Of a stretch of 64,000 nucleotides of DNA, positions 1 to 11,696 are shown piece by piece. Position 1 is the stretch's first letter. The number at the start of each line of letters is the position of its first letter. The notes under the pieces are model-generated. The model did no database searches and was not told the origin of the DNA. It was given only the letters and a program-made list of their open reading frames with translations. Source of the stretch: Rotaria socialis (lineage: Eukaryota > Rotifera > Eurotatoria > Philodinida > Philodinidae); assembly GCA_905331475.1 (NCBI GenBank), contig CAJNYU010001943.1, positions 62,001-126,000 on the forward strand. The letters are read 5' to 3'. The position numbers and the translations under genes were made by a program.

Positions 1-1197
1 AGTGCATTTGGTAATGATCTTTCACGCATTAAGAAACGAGGACCATTTGGTCGTTTTAATCCCATGGTTGAGCGACGTCGTTGTCGTTGATTATAATAAT
101 AACGAAGACGACGACGACGACGATTTTGAAAAGAACTTTTATAATTTCGATCTTCGCCACATGTTGATGTATCATAACCGCTCGTTGTTGTATTATCATT
201 TGGATATTGTTTAGCGACAGCATCTGGAAATGTTTCGCTCGATGTTGAATGAAGATCAATAAATAAATATGAATTCAATTGTTTTGAATCAGCTGTTGCT
301 GGTTGTACTGTATCAAAATCATTTAAATAAGCATCCATTATTGATTGTTGTAAACGACGTGATGGAATCATCGATGGCAATGTACTTATACTTTGACCTA
401 GTGATGAATTTTGTTGATGCTGCTGTTTCTGTTGAATTGAAATTGGACGATTATCTGGACATAGATGTCGAGATGATGGAAGAGAATATGATGAAGCCGA
501 TGATGGTGTTATAGATGAAGCTAAATGTGCTTGATCACTGGCTTGTTGATAATTTAAAACATTTCGAAATTTATTTTCAATTCTTTGTCGTCGTTTTGAA
601 ACGTTTTTACGAGAATAATGTCGATAGCACATAATGGTTATTACCACAACAATGCAGATTAGAAGAAAAATAATAACACACATTAAAGCAATGAATGTTG
701 GCTGAGAAGAATTGAAAGATGAGGAAGATGAATTATCTTGAAGTGTTTGCCGTCCAAACCGTGATTCCGATTTAACTTAATTATGCAAAGTTTTATTTTG
801 CATGATAAAATATTTTAAATTTAGTTTTACCTCGAAAAGCATAATCAATTATAAATGTTGTTTTTTCTATATTTCTATGATTACTAGACATTAATTCCAC
901 TAGTATACCACCAGAGTTTTTATCGTTCAGATCAATTTGAATCTCATTATTTACAATTGTAGCATTTGTTGAATCATATACAAGTGTGTTTTGCTTATTT
1001 GTAGTTGAATAAATTTTAAATACAAATGAATTTGATAGTAATTGAGTTATATTAATAATACGAATGAATAATGCATAGCCATAATCATAGAAAAAATACC
1101 ATTTTCTAGGATTCATACACGACAAACTATCATTAGTATTTATTTTTAACGAACCATAAAGATTATTGACTTGAATTGGTTGACAAAGATCAAGCAT
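1..1197 (-). CDS. CUB-like single-pass membrane protein (3' part; runs off left edge)
   Basis: Two exons are visible, 1197-831 and 775-1, joined across a 55-bp intron with good GT..AG ends that keeps frame (YAFR|VKSESRFG). The upstream exon encodes a beta-rich domain of about 110 residues with N-glycosylation sequons; its end (GGILVELMSSN...FIIDYAF) resembles the end of a CUB domain. The second exon gives a Ser-rich stalk, a transmembrane helix (FIALMCVIIFLLICIVVV), a basic stop-transfer segment and a cytoplasmic tail of more than 200 residues. The tail is rich in Ser, Gln and Asn and includes an Arg-rich run (NRRRRRLRYYYNQRQRRRS). The frame is still open at base 1, so the C-terminus lies outside. 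An ATG exists at 1197, but a stop lies just upstream and no signal peptide follows it. An acceptor-like AAG precedes the ATG, so a signal-peptide exon further right is likely but was not found. The CUB assignment is by eye, and the protein's role is unknown. Confidence 0.6.
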
Positions 1198-1613
1198 TTT
1201 ACTTGGTTAAATTTATATCTAAATACAGAGTTGGACTGTTGGTTGTTTGAAATTGTAGAGAAAAAAAGAACATTCAACAAAAGGAGACAACTAGCAACTT
1301 ATTCTTGTATTTGTGGGATTTCTGTTATTGCAATAAGGAGAGAGCAACATAAATCGAAGTGGTTGTGTTCAGAGAACGAACGAATGAAAGAAAAACAGTA
1401 TAAATTATTTTTTCATCTGATGTTTGGGTTAATATTCGCCTTAAATTATTTCTCTAGAACAAATTTATGCAAAGGAAAATATCAAAGAAAAGGTTTAGAT
1501 AGAATAATAATAAAAAAATGATTGTTTAACATGAATATGATTCATAAAAAAAAACGTATAATACAAATTTACATAGAAATACAAGTTAATCAATAAAGAA
1601 CTTTTCTTTTTGC

Positions 1614-1648
<35 letters not shown>

Positions 1649-2874
1649 AAAGAGTTACAATTGGTATGTCATGTTTACATTTTAGAATAATGTATTGAAG
1701 AAGAGAGAAGAAAAAAGAATCATACAAAAAAAAATTTAATGTATGTATTTGGCGTGACTGCTTGACATACAAAGTACAAGTATCGGAAGAGAGAGAAAAT
1801 CCAATAAAGAAGCCTTAACAAAGCATTTTGTTGAATGTTCAACCTTGTCAACAAATAAATAGTTTCCTCTGGTCACTACTTTTATGTATAGTGAATTGAA
1901 TTGAAATAAAAAAAAAAGAACTTTTCCTATGTTATCTAATACGTATATTGAATTCTCAAGAACAAGAGCATATGGACTATCAAAAAGTTGCATATAAAGC
2001 AGTCTCTTTATTCTTTTTGTTCAACTTCTTCTTCTTCATCTCACACAATATCATCGTTACAATGCATTCAATGCTTATACTCGTTGATATAAATCAAACA
2101 GCACGAGTGCACATACACATTACATATTCAATGACTATGGCTGGTTTGTTGAGTGGAAATAACTAAACAGGTTGGTGATGTGCTTCATCTCAACTTCGAA
2201 TTGATTAATGTGAATGTTACTATGCATATACAATAGACGCAGCAGGCACCATAGATAGGGTTTCATTCCCATCTGTAAAAAAAACAAAGTTCTTGAATTG
2301 AACGGAAATTCAATTGTGTAGTATATTGATTGTGTGAATTTTCATATGTTGCTTAAGAAGAAATATAGAAGAATGAAGAGATCTTGATCAGTTGTCTCTG
2401 AAATAAAAACATACAATAAATCAAATAAGATTAAATGTAAAAGCATTACAATATAAAATATTACGACGTTTTCAATATGGAATTAACTTTTTATCAAATA
2501 TACATGGTGACATTAGGGTAGATCGTCTCAATATGAAATGTTAAAATGTTTACTAATGAGGCTAAATCACAGACGAAATAAATCAGAAACAATGTCTACT
2601 TAATGTATTTTTGCAGTCTTTTATAATGTTTTAAAATATGCTTAGACAGTAATCTATTGAGTATTGAATAAGTTTTCGTTGATTCTTTAATTATACTTGA
2701 AAATAACTTGATGTGTAGCGTATCAGTATCTTGCGAAATCTATCGAATTTCGCTCATTGGCTGTCCGGCTTTTACTACTATTCAGCTTCTATATCGTATC
2801 CATCTATCATAAGTACTGCAATAGTACAAACATAGATCGTTGACCATTGAATTTCATAGTTTCTACATGCTTCA
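1198..2874. other. Intergenic, no gene seen
   Basis: AT-rich DNA between the 5' side of the CUB-like gene (minus) and COQ10 (plus). It may hold a missing signal-peptide exon and both promoters. The only structure noticed is a (GA)n tract near 1618-1644. Short open frames here look non-coding. Confidence 0.5.
1618..1644. repeat. (GA)n microsatellite
   Basis: About thirteen uninterrupted GA units in otherwise AT-rich intergenic DNA. Confidence 0.9.
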
Positions 2875-3937
2875 ATGGGGTGGAATATTATCTTGCGTCA
2901 ACGACCCATGTCTATGACATGTATCCAATATCGAACTTTATTTGGAATTAACCCACCGACGCCTTCATTTCCCTTTGCATCTAAAAATAAGACACAACAC
3001 TATGCCGAACAACGTTTATTAGGGTAAACGTTTCCATCAATAATAAATTAATTTGAACATTTTTTTTCTTTATTCAATTATCTAGTTATACATCCGATGA
3101 GATGTATGCTGTAGTTGTTGACGTGGCTCGATACCGAGAATTTGTTCCATGGTGTATTCGATCGGAAATACTTAAACCGACACAACCGAAATTATTTAAA
3201 GCACGTATGGAAATTGGTTTTCAAGTACTTAAAGAGCAGTATACTGCTGTTGTTACTCATGAAAAACCAGGATTAGTCAAAGTATGATTTATTTTATTCC
3301 ATTTGGTTCACTAAGATTCTTTTTACAGTCGGTTTGCACTGATGGTGCTTTATTCAATTATTTAATAACAGAATGGCGATTTTTACCCGGTACTGAAAAA
3401 CAACCTCGATCATGTGTTCTGGACTTTTATGTATGTTCACATTTCTCTCTCTCTCTCTCTTTCTAGAATACAAGAGACTTTTTTTATAGATTGAATAAGG
3501 AAAAGATTGTAAGTAATATTGTTACTTTTTCTGTCGGTACCATGTTCATCATGTAGATTCTACTGTACTGAAAATATTTTCATGAGATTTTTTTTCTTAA
3601 TGCAATTGCTACTTCCAAAATTCTTGTTGAAATTTACATAGAGACAGATCTTGATAGGAATCATTTATTGCAAAGATTTGGATACTTTTCTATTGGTAAC
3701 ATACCTATGAAGTCGGCAATGTTCATTTGCAGACATTGAGAAAAAAAAATAGTATCTTCGAAATTAAATTGATAATTTTTTAATTGTCAGGTATCCTTTG
3801 AATTTCGTTCATTGCTGCATGCCAAAGTAGCAACCATGTTTTTCGACGAAGTTGTCCGTCAAATGGTATCTGCTTTTCTCAAACGTGCCGAAAAACTTTA
3901 TGGACCAGCGTCAATACCATCGAAACGCATGCGATGA
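2875..3937 (+). CDS. COQ10: Coenzyme Q-binding protein COQ10 (START/polyketide-cyclase fold), mitochondrial
   Basis: COQ10 binds coenzyme Q in the mitochondrial inner membrane and supports its use in respiration. Four exons were read: 2875-3023, 3086-3281, 3329-3430 and 3791-3937, giving 197 residues ending in TGA. The first about 45 residues are basic and lack acidic residues ([20 protein letters not shown]), as expected of a mitochondrial presequence. The START-like domain follows, with family motifs [48 protein letters not shown] and the C-terminal [19 protein letters not shown]...LYGP. The length is a little below that of human COQ10A and COQ10B. The third intron (360 bp) is large for this window and contains a (CT)n run. 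The start at 2875 is the furthest-upstream ATG of a continuous frame in a presequence-like context. The family call is secure; the exact start is probable. Confidence 0.93.
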
Positions 3938-5623
3938 ATTTTTTGTCATCTATTCTCAAAATTTATTTTTACATTAAAATTGAACTTTTTCTTCTGTGTT
4001 CTTGTTTCTATAACAATTACTATTGTTTATTATTTTTAGAAAGAAATTTACTCATAATACTATAAATACTTGTTACACATCGCCATTAATTTGAGCAGAA
4101 TATTTACCTATTGTGACCAATAGAAGGTGTTTTATAAATAAAATAAATACGAATCGCAACTTTTCAATAGAAACTCAATCACGTTTCCCAATAATAATCA
4201 CTAATTTTGGTCAAGTGTTGTTTGTTTTTACGTATATTTTTCAATCTGAACGTTCTCATGATAGTTTAATTCATGAAAATGCAAATCAAGATAAAGTATA
4301 CGAACATTTGTTTTCTATTTCTCTGGAAAAGATACATTCAACTCCATTAAACTTTTACTTCAGTTTTAAAACACTTCTAATCTCACATGTATGTCTATAT
4401 TTGAGTTTGAAAGGAGGTAATTGATATGAAGAAAAATGGTTTTTCATTTGATAATGGATCAACATTGAATTACTTTGACCACTACTCTCGTTTACTAAAG
4501 ATATATTTACTTTAAAGTTTTATCTGTAATAATTTGGTGCAAAAAAATGTACATATATAATTACAGAAGTTGAAACGTAAGCTCTTAAAATTGACATGTG
4601 TAAAAGTGTCAGTTGACTATTCAGCCCTAAATTCAATTCGGATAAAATTATTAGCAACAGATTTGATTATTAATCTCGATCAATATTTCCTCTAATTGTA
4701 TATAAAGATGTTCCAGAACTATGTTTTCTTCCCGATCAATATAGCATGCAAAAATATTGAGCAACCAACCAATGAAAAATTGAAACTAACGAATTTCAAG
4801 CAGATCCAAAACAGTGACTATTTTATGCTATGAGATTAATAGAGTAATCAATGTCGAAACAAATACAGACTATTATCATACTGTGTCAAATCACTACTCA
4901 ATTTAATCAAGGGTTCGAAATGTCCATATTCTATTGTGGTACTTTGATCAATGATCTGGATAGATACATATACATGTTCGAAATATTTTTAATTATGTAG
5001 TCATCATTGAATATGAATTACAAAAAAAAGGAGTCATTGTTGGAAGAGCTCGATGTTGCTTGTGAATCGTTTTCTAATCACTCTTTCGTGAAGTAAAATA
5101 TCACAACGAGGTCGCTAACTGATATTTGAATGTATGTCAATGACACATTAGTTTGTATAGCTTGAAAGGGATATCTGTCATCTGTTGACCTCAATTTCAG
5201 TTGGATTTGCAAATAATTAATAGAATCGGAAAATGATGACATCAAAATAAAATTTATTCTTTTTGATGATTACGTCGTTTGAAACCAATAGAATGTTAGA
5301 TCAACATAACAAAATCGAAAAAACATATATTTGTTAGAATAAAATTTTTAAGATAAAAACTTTGAAAATTTCTACATTCCCTTGACTATAAGTACTTTCG
5401 AATCTGTTTTCAGTGTCTAGATCAAAGTCGCGTACTATAAGTCATAAAGTTCTTTTTTCTTTTTCTTTTTCATTCTTTAGTAAGGGTCGTATTTCGTATT
5501 TCTGCGATATGATAAAAATATGATAAGACAAAAACACCTATATACAATGAATAAATACAAAACATTTTCATAAGTCTCGTGCATTTTTTTGTGTTGAAAC
5601 AACAATAAGTAGTGCAAAAAAAG
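3938..5623. other. Intergenic, no gene seen
   Basis: AT-rich spacer between COQ10 and AGMO, both on the plus strand. It should contain the COQ10 3' end and the AGMO promoter. An open frame at 4113-4424 has a biased composition and no recognisable domain. No repeats stood out. Confidence 0.5.
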
Positions 5624-7313
5624 ATGGCTTCGGCCTTAGTTTCTTTTCGAGCAATGTTTTATTTACTTTGGCCATCTGAAACTTATTTTGAACGAATGGA
5701 AGATGTTCCAGATTATGTTGTCAAAGTAAATTAATTCGAGCAAAAAATTATTTTCAATCTGTTTATAGAAAAAAACACATTTTCAATTATTTTAGGCTCT
5801 TGAAATGTTTTTTGTTTTACAATTAATAGAATTTTTTATACTTTTGTATCAACGAAAACCCGTACCACGTTTAAACGATACATTTGGTTCAGTAGCAGCT
5901 GGTGTCATTTCACGTATACCTAAGTATGAAAGAAAACAAAGCTGTCTAATAGTCTTATTGTTTTTTGTTTATTCTATTACTTAAGATTATTTTTTCAATC
6001 AATTGAATTGGCAGCATACGTGTGGGTTTATAATAATGTTCAGATTCTCCCAAGATTATCATGGAATTCACCAGTAACATATTGGGTTACTTTTCTCGGA
6101 ATCGATTTAGCTTATTATTGGTTTCATCGGCTGGCGCATGGTAAATAGGAAAATTTTAAATCACGTTTTGTCATTAAATTTTTATCTAGAGGTCAATCTA
6201 TTTTGGGCTTCTCATCAAACACATCATTCAGCAGAAAATTATAATTTATCAACAGCACTTCGACAAGCTACTTTGCAAGCGTATGTATCGTGGATATTTT
6301 ATTTGCCATTAGCCTTAATGGTTCCACCTCCATTATTTATAATTCATGCACAAATGAATTTACTATATCAGTTTTGGATTCATACTGATGTTATATCAAA
6401 TCTTGGTCCATTTGAATATATATTAAATACTCCAAGTCATCATCGAGTTCATCATGGACGAAATCCTTACTGTATTGATAAAAATTATGCTGGCGTTTTT
6501 ATTGTATGGGATCGTCTATTTGGCACATTTGCTGCTGAACGTAACGATGAGCCGATAGCTTATGGTCTTATACATCCAATAAACACATTTGATCCCATAG
6601 ACACACAAGTAAATTGAAAGTTTATTTAATATGAATAGAAATAAATTTTCTTTTTTTTTAAATAGTTTTGTCATTTTGAATATATTTGTAAACAATTTTT
6701 CAAAGTAGAAGGATGGGAAAATAAATTATCTCTTATTTGGAAAGGTCCAGGTTGGCAACCAGGTTTACCAAGATTAGGTAGTACTGATTTTCCAGAAGTA
6801 AAATTTCCTGTTCACGTTTATCATCCAAATGTATCAAGCAAATTATCAATATATACATTTTCACATTTTCTATATGTTTTAATACAATACAGTGCAGTGC
6901 TTAAATATTCAAAAGTAAATCATATTTTCAAATAGTTCGGCATGTATATTTTTGATGGTTCTTTTTCTTTCCTTCAGGATTATTCAACTCCTGCTTTACT
7001 GTTTTATACAATTATTTTAATTTTTACTTTAAAGACTTTCGGTGCAATTTTCGATCAAAAGTAAATTATTTTTATTTGTTTTTGATTTCATTTATTTGCC
7101 TTTTTTTGATTCTATAGAAAACATGCACTTCATTATGAACGTATTCGACTTATTTTAATGTTGATTTTACCGAGATTAACTATAGTTCAATCACTCTTCT
7201 TGCTTCAAACTCATTTATTTGTTCAAATAGCTATTTTGCTTTCGTTTCTTGCCACATTTTTCTTTACACAAGCCGCTCCAGCAGAAAATAATATTTCTGT
7301 AAAAAAAGAATAA
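5624..7313 (+). CDS. AGMO: Alkylglycerol monooxygenase (TMEM195 family)
   Basis: AGMO cleaves the ether bond of alkylglycerols using tetrahydrobiopterin, oxygen and a di-iron centre in the ER membrane. Seven exons were read: 5624-5725, 5796-5923, 5986-6140, 6190-6608, 6666-6914, 6978-7060 and 7118-7313, giving 443 residues against 445 in human AGMO. The fatty-acid-hydroxylase His boxes are intact: HRLAHE (split by the third intron), HQTHHSAENYNLSTALRQ and HHRVHHGRN. The region NYAGVFIVWDRLFGTFAAE, typical of this family, follows. Several hydrophobic helices lie before the boxes and in the C-terminal third. Start ATG 5624 opens MASALVSFRAMFYLLWPSET. No key residue is missing, so the gene appears functional. 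AATAAA-like sites overlap and follow the stop codon. Confidence 0.95.
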
Positions 7314-9028
7314 AAATGAATATTTTAATATTTTATTGTATTGATTTTAAATATAAAATTGTTTAACAATAAAACTTAACGATACTTATCTTAGTAATTT
7401 GTGTTATTCAAACGGCTGCATCACTTATTTAAAAGATGATGTAGTGAGTAGTTTATATCAATGAGTCGGACTAGTTTTCATAGCATCTTTATTATTTTAC
7501 ATGCAACAAAGATAATCATTCGTTATAAAAAAAAATATATAATAAACGGTCAACACAAATGCTTTAGTACTTCTAAACGAATTTTTTATCAGCCTATTTT
7601 AATAAAATCAGAGCATCATTGAACAACAATATCAACAGTCTATCTGCTTTATGTTATACAGAGAGAGCTACCGTAACTATCATGTCAAAATATTACTGAT
7701 AGGTTTGCCTTCCGAAAACAGATTTTTATTGATAGTTAAATCACATAAATTGAAATCTTCATAGATTTGAACAATCATTCGTTCAATAATATAACTTTAC
7801 GAGACAATTTATCTCCTATCTTCCTCAAATATGTAATAAATGCAAAGAATTTTATATTTTTTGCGATGAAAAAGATGAATCTTTTGCTTGATTTTGCTTT
7901 GGGTCTTCAAGCATAAAAAAGAACAGGATTAAAGCTGTAAAAGACAGAAAAAAAAGAATTTTTTGTCTGACGAATTGCTTTAAAGCGGACATTTTCATTA
8001 CATGATATTGATTGCAAATGGCAAATGGAATTCATTGTATTTACCTCAATAAATTTGTGAAACATGGAGTTTTTGGTTTATCTCAGCAACTAAAATAGAA
8101 TTTATTTGGGTTTTTACTTTAAAACTCAGGCTGTACTTCCGATTTTTCAATTTTATAGAATCCTTTCGTTCATTAAATGGAATTGAAACTGATCCGTATT
8201 TTTTTTATTATGCATTAACTTATGTTCGAAATCGATCTTAACATATGAATAATGCATTTGAATTTATTTGATTCATGTAATTTACACAGCGTAAAAGAAT
8301 AATCATAAAAATTAGAGATCGACGCGAATGATAAAACTTCGATTCGATTTGATTCGCCCGTATCTTGGAAAATCTACCTCCCATTCTATTTCGTTTCTGA
8401 TTAGGGCTAATTTAAATTGAATCATTATTTCCATGATATTGCTTTCTAACTAAAAGGTTTTAGAGGATGCTATTAGATATATCTATATCTATATATATAT
8501 ATAGATAAATCAAGATTCATATTACTACTAATCATAGTCTGAAAGTTAATCCAGCGAATCAATAAATAAACAATCAGCGTCAATTGTACGAAAAAAGAAA
8601 CTAGAGAGGCTTTTCGCCAAGTCAATGAGTATCCTATATATGAAAAGCGAATTGATTCATCTACTTTTTTTTACATTAGCATCTAAAAATTGTTAAGAAA
8701 ACTAATTAAAGCTTATCATAATATAAATCATCCTCACATTTTAGATTGACTTCTTTTTATCAGTAATGAAGTATGACGTGTTTTTTTCTAATTTTGTAAA
8801 AAAAATCATTTGCGTGAGTATTACTCTATACTTCAGGTATTCGTGAGTAAACTTGTAATATTAAAAAACTTTTCAGATTTTCGTTACCATAGTTTATTAT
8901 CTAAATGCACTATTATTTTAGTCAAAATAACCAAATTAAACTAAAATCCAGGCCCGCGGCAATAGAGGATGTTGATTTGAATAAAAACATAACTCTAACT
9001 AATTTGATTTTAATTATTTTAAGATTAT
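7314..9028. other. Intergenic, no gene seen
   Basis: AT-rich spacer between AGMO and the DED-lectin gene. It contains a palindromic ATATCT/(TA)n tract near 8473-8505. No conserved open frame was recognised. Confidence 0.5.
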
Positions 9029-10410
9029 ATGGATGAAAAATTTGATTTTCGAACTCTACTACTCAAACTTCAAGATTATTTTTCTGATGATGATCGACGA
9101 CGCCTTCACTTTATTCTTGGTGATACCATGCCAAGACATTTACGTGATGATCCTACCCTCAGTGGTACACTGAGTCTTCTTGAATCTCTTTTTGATCAAG
9201 CAACGATCAGTGAACAAGATTTGAATTATTTAATTCATGCACTTAATGAAATAAATTGTCATAAAGCACTTAAACGACTTAATGGTTTGTCTTAATTAGT
9301 TAAACGAATTCAAGCTAATTCTATTAAATTCATATTGTAGAACATAAATTAGTTCAATATAACAGAAATCGATGTGAAACTACAACGACAAATGTCTCAG
9401 ATTTGCTTGATGACAATGAAGAGAATAAAATCCCGTATAACAGTAAGTTTGTATTCATACATTAAAAAATCGTTTTCAAAATGAATCAAAATATTGTAGA
9501 AAATAATTCAAACTTCATGTTATCAAACAATTCAAAAGAACGTCATTCTACATCGAGTCAGGTAACAATGATATCATTCGATCAAAAACAAATTAATGAA
9601 AACAAATTATTTCTGACAAAATCAAGAATTAAATTTGTAGAGAAAAGATTCAAAATAGATTTAATATGTGTGAAACAAACTTTTAAATCACGTTTAACAA
9701 TTTGTCAACTTGTTCTATTTAGTTTTAATATTGTTAGCATCCTTACTTTTATCATACTCATGGTTTTCTTGACAAAACCAAAACATTCAATGTCAGGTAG
9801 AGTTTCCGAACGAGAGAGAAAATTAGCAATTTTCTTTTGTTAAATTTTAGACATTTTATTAATTAAATCAGGCAATATCTATGGGAATAGTGCAGGTGCT
9901 GATGCGTTTAATGGTGCTCAAGGCCGTCAATTAACTTTTACTGATAGAATCGTGAATATTAACGCGGGTTGGATGTCGGATACTCTTGACTATCTAACTT
10001 CTCTTTATTCGAATAATAGATCGATGCAACATGGCCGTGCAACATATCGTTATTCGTCCTACATATCAGAGTTTGCTTTAAGTTCTGACGAAAGTATTAG
10101 TGGCGTAGCAATTTATACAGGTACACGTCTTATCGATAATCCTTATGCACCGAATGCTTCATATCTTGTTGTTGGTTGACGCTTTCATACAGATCAGGGA
10201 CGACCAAGTGAACTATTTGGTTCATTAAATGGTATGCAAATGGATGAAGCTCTTTCAAATGTTACAATTGCTTATGTTCGAGGCAAAGCTCTGGGATATG
10301 TAGAAGCATTACAATTTATTTGGTATAGACAGATGCCACGTTCGAGTAGTGCAACTTTACAAATGTATCAATATTATAAGTTTCTATGTCGACAGAGAGG
10401 ACAAAAGTAA
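9029..10410 (+). CDS. Death-effector-domain / transmembrane / jacalin-like lectin protein with in-frame TGA
   Basis: Four exons were read: 9029-9284, 9341-9442, 9500-9796 and 9872-10410, totalling 398 codons counting TGA and TAA. Residues about 1-88 look like a death-effector domain (FRTLLLKLQDYFSDDDRRRL, LSLLESLFDQATISEQDL, LIHALNEINCHKALKRL). An acidic/Asn linker and a Lys/Arg-rich stretch follow, then one transmembrane helix (LFSFNIVSILTFIILMVFL) near residue 205. Basic residues before the helix suggest that the N-terminus is cytosolic. The last exon encodes a jacalin-like beta-prism: RIVNINAGWMSDTLDYLTSLY, SSDESISGVAIYTG, RFHTDQGRPSELFG, YVEALQFIW. A TGA at 10177-10179 interrupts it at a strand just before RFHTDQG; the frame then stays open to TAA at 10408. 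No signal peptide is seen, fitting type II topology. Domain calls are by eye. The TGA may mean a recent pseudogene, a sequence error or readthrough. Confidence 0.65.
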
Positions 10411-11696
10411 AAAATGAAATTTTAAAGTGACACATAACAAAATTTTCTACCGATATTCTTGTATGGGAGTTATACTTAGTCAGGCAAAATAAAAAATAAA
10501 TAGAAATGCATTATATGTAAATATACGAATTTCTCTGGAAGAAATAATTATTTTTATCTGTTTTGTTTGTCTCATTAATATTTGGACAAATATGTGTAAT
10601 TGTTTTTCTTTTAGTGCTAATATATTCTTGCTTATATATGCATTCGCTTTGTCAACATGAACGCTATTATTATCATTCGTGTCATAATTAGAAACTAGTT
10701 TTGAACGATAAGATATCGAGACAAATCATATCTATGTGCAATCATGTATATAAAATAAACTAAAGCATCTATGATCGAAAACGCAAGTTCAGCGAAGTTT
10801 TGTGAGCCGATATACTGTATTAAAAATTAGATACAGATTTTACAATTCTTTTTGTCCACGAATGAAAACTTTACAGATTAAGGAAGTCATCTGTCACTCA
10901 TATTTAGCAAAATTAGTTTCCGTTTGTTCAGACGTTTGTAATTTGCAATTGAGACAGGGACGAAATTAGAGTTTTAGGTCAGTCAAAACTGAACCCCTCT
11001 GAAAAATAAAATACACCTTTTAAACGTCTTGCGATCAGGTGTTTTATTCCACACCTCAGGTATCAGATTATTTACTGATTTTATTATAAACGAGGTGATC
11101 TATGAAATAAGCGTAGAATTATATGGAACAGAATTATAGTTTTACACTCCCCAGGAGAGTCATTCCGACAGTAGGATCCTATCAGATTCCAACAAGGGTC
11201 AGACAGTGAATATACCGAATACCATATGTGTTTCAATAAAACTGACGAAATCTTATGGGATTCCTGGACACCGACCTACAGTCGGATCCGATGTTAGATT
11301 TTAACAGAAGTCAACTCTAGCAAATCACCCTTGCGCTCTAATGGCTAAAAATGCTTATTTGGTCGAGAATAAAAAAATGATTTTTTCCGTCGGAACCGAC
11401 AATAGATCTGTATCCAGAAATCCTATCCGATTCATTCACCTGGGTCACTAAAGTAACTATTGTCCATATAAAATTATATAAACGCTAGTTTACTCGATTG
11501 AGATATATTTTTCTAGATTGATGATGCGTACTAAATATGTGCTATTAGATTTATTTCAACAAATATGGCATCAAAGAAAATAAACGACAGTCTTTCATAT
11601 CGTCGAATCAGCTGCGCACTGAAAAGATTGATGTACTGAAGTTTTTCAAATATTTAAAAATAATTGATTTTCACTATTTAAAGCATTTACTAATAT
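10411..11696. other. Intergenic between convergent genes, with diverged GTCGGATCC-type repeat
   Basis: No gene seen. From about 11155 to 11450 the sequence becomes richer in GC and holds diverged repeats around motifs such as GTCGGATCC and GGATTCC. These resemble the hairpin element at 16870-17215 and a patch near 21820-21916. Confidence 0.5.

Noticed and set aside
9796..9843. Reading the third exon of the DED gene through to a stop at 9843, giving a protein without the lectin
   Set aside because: A good GT donor at 9797 and an acceptor at 9871 keep frame into a clear lectin-like exon; the read-through tail looks non-coding, though it could be an alternative transcript.
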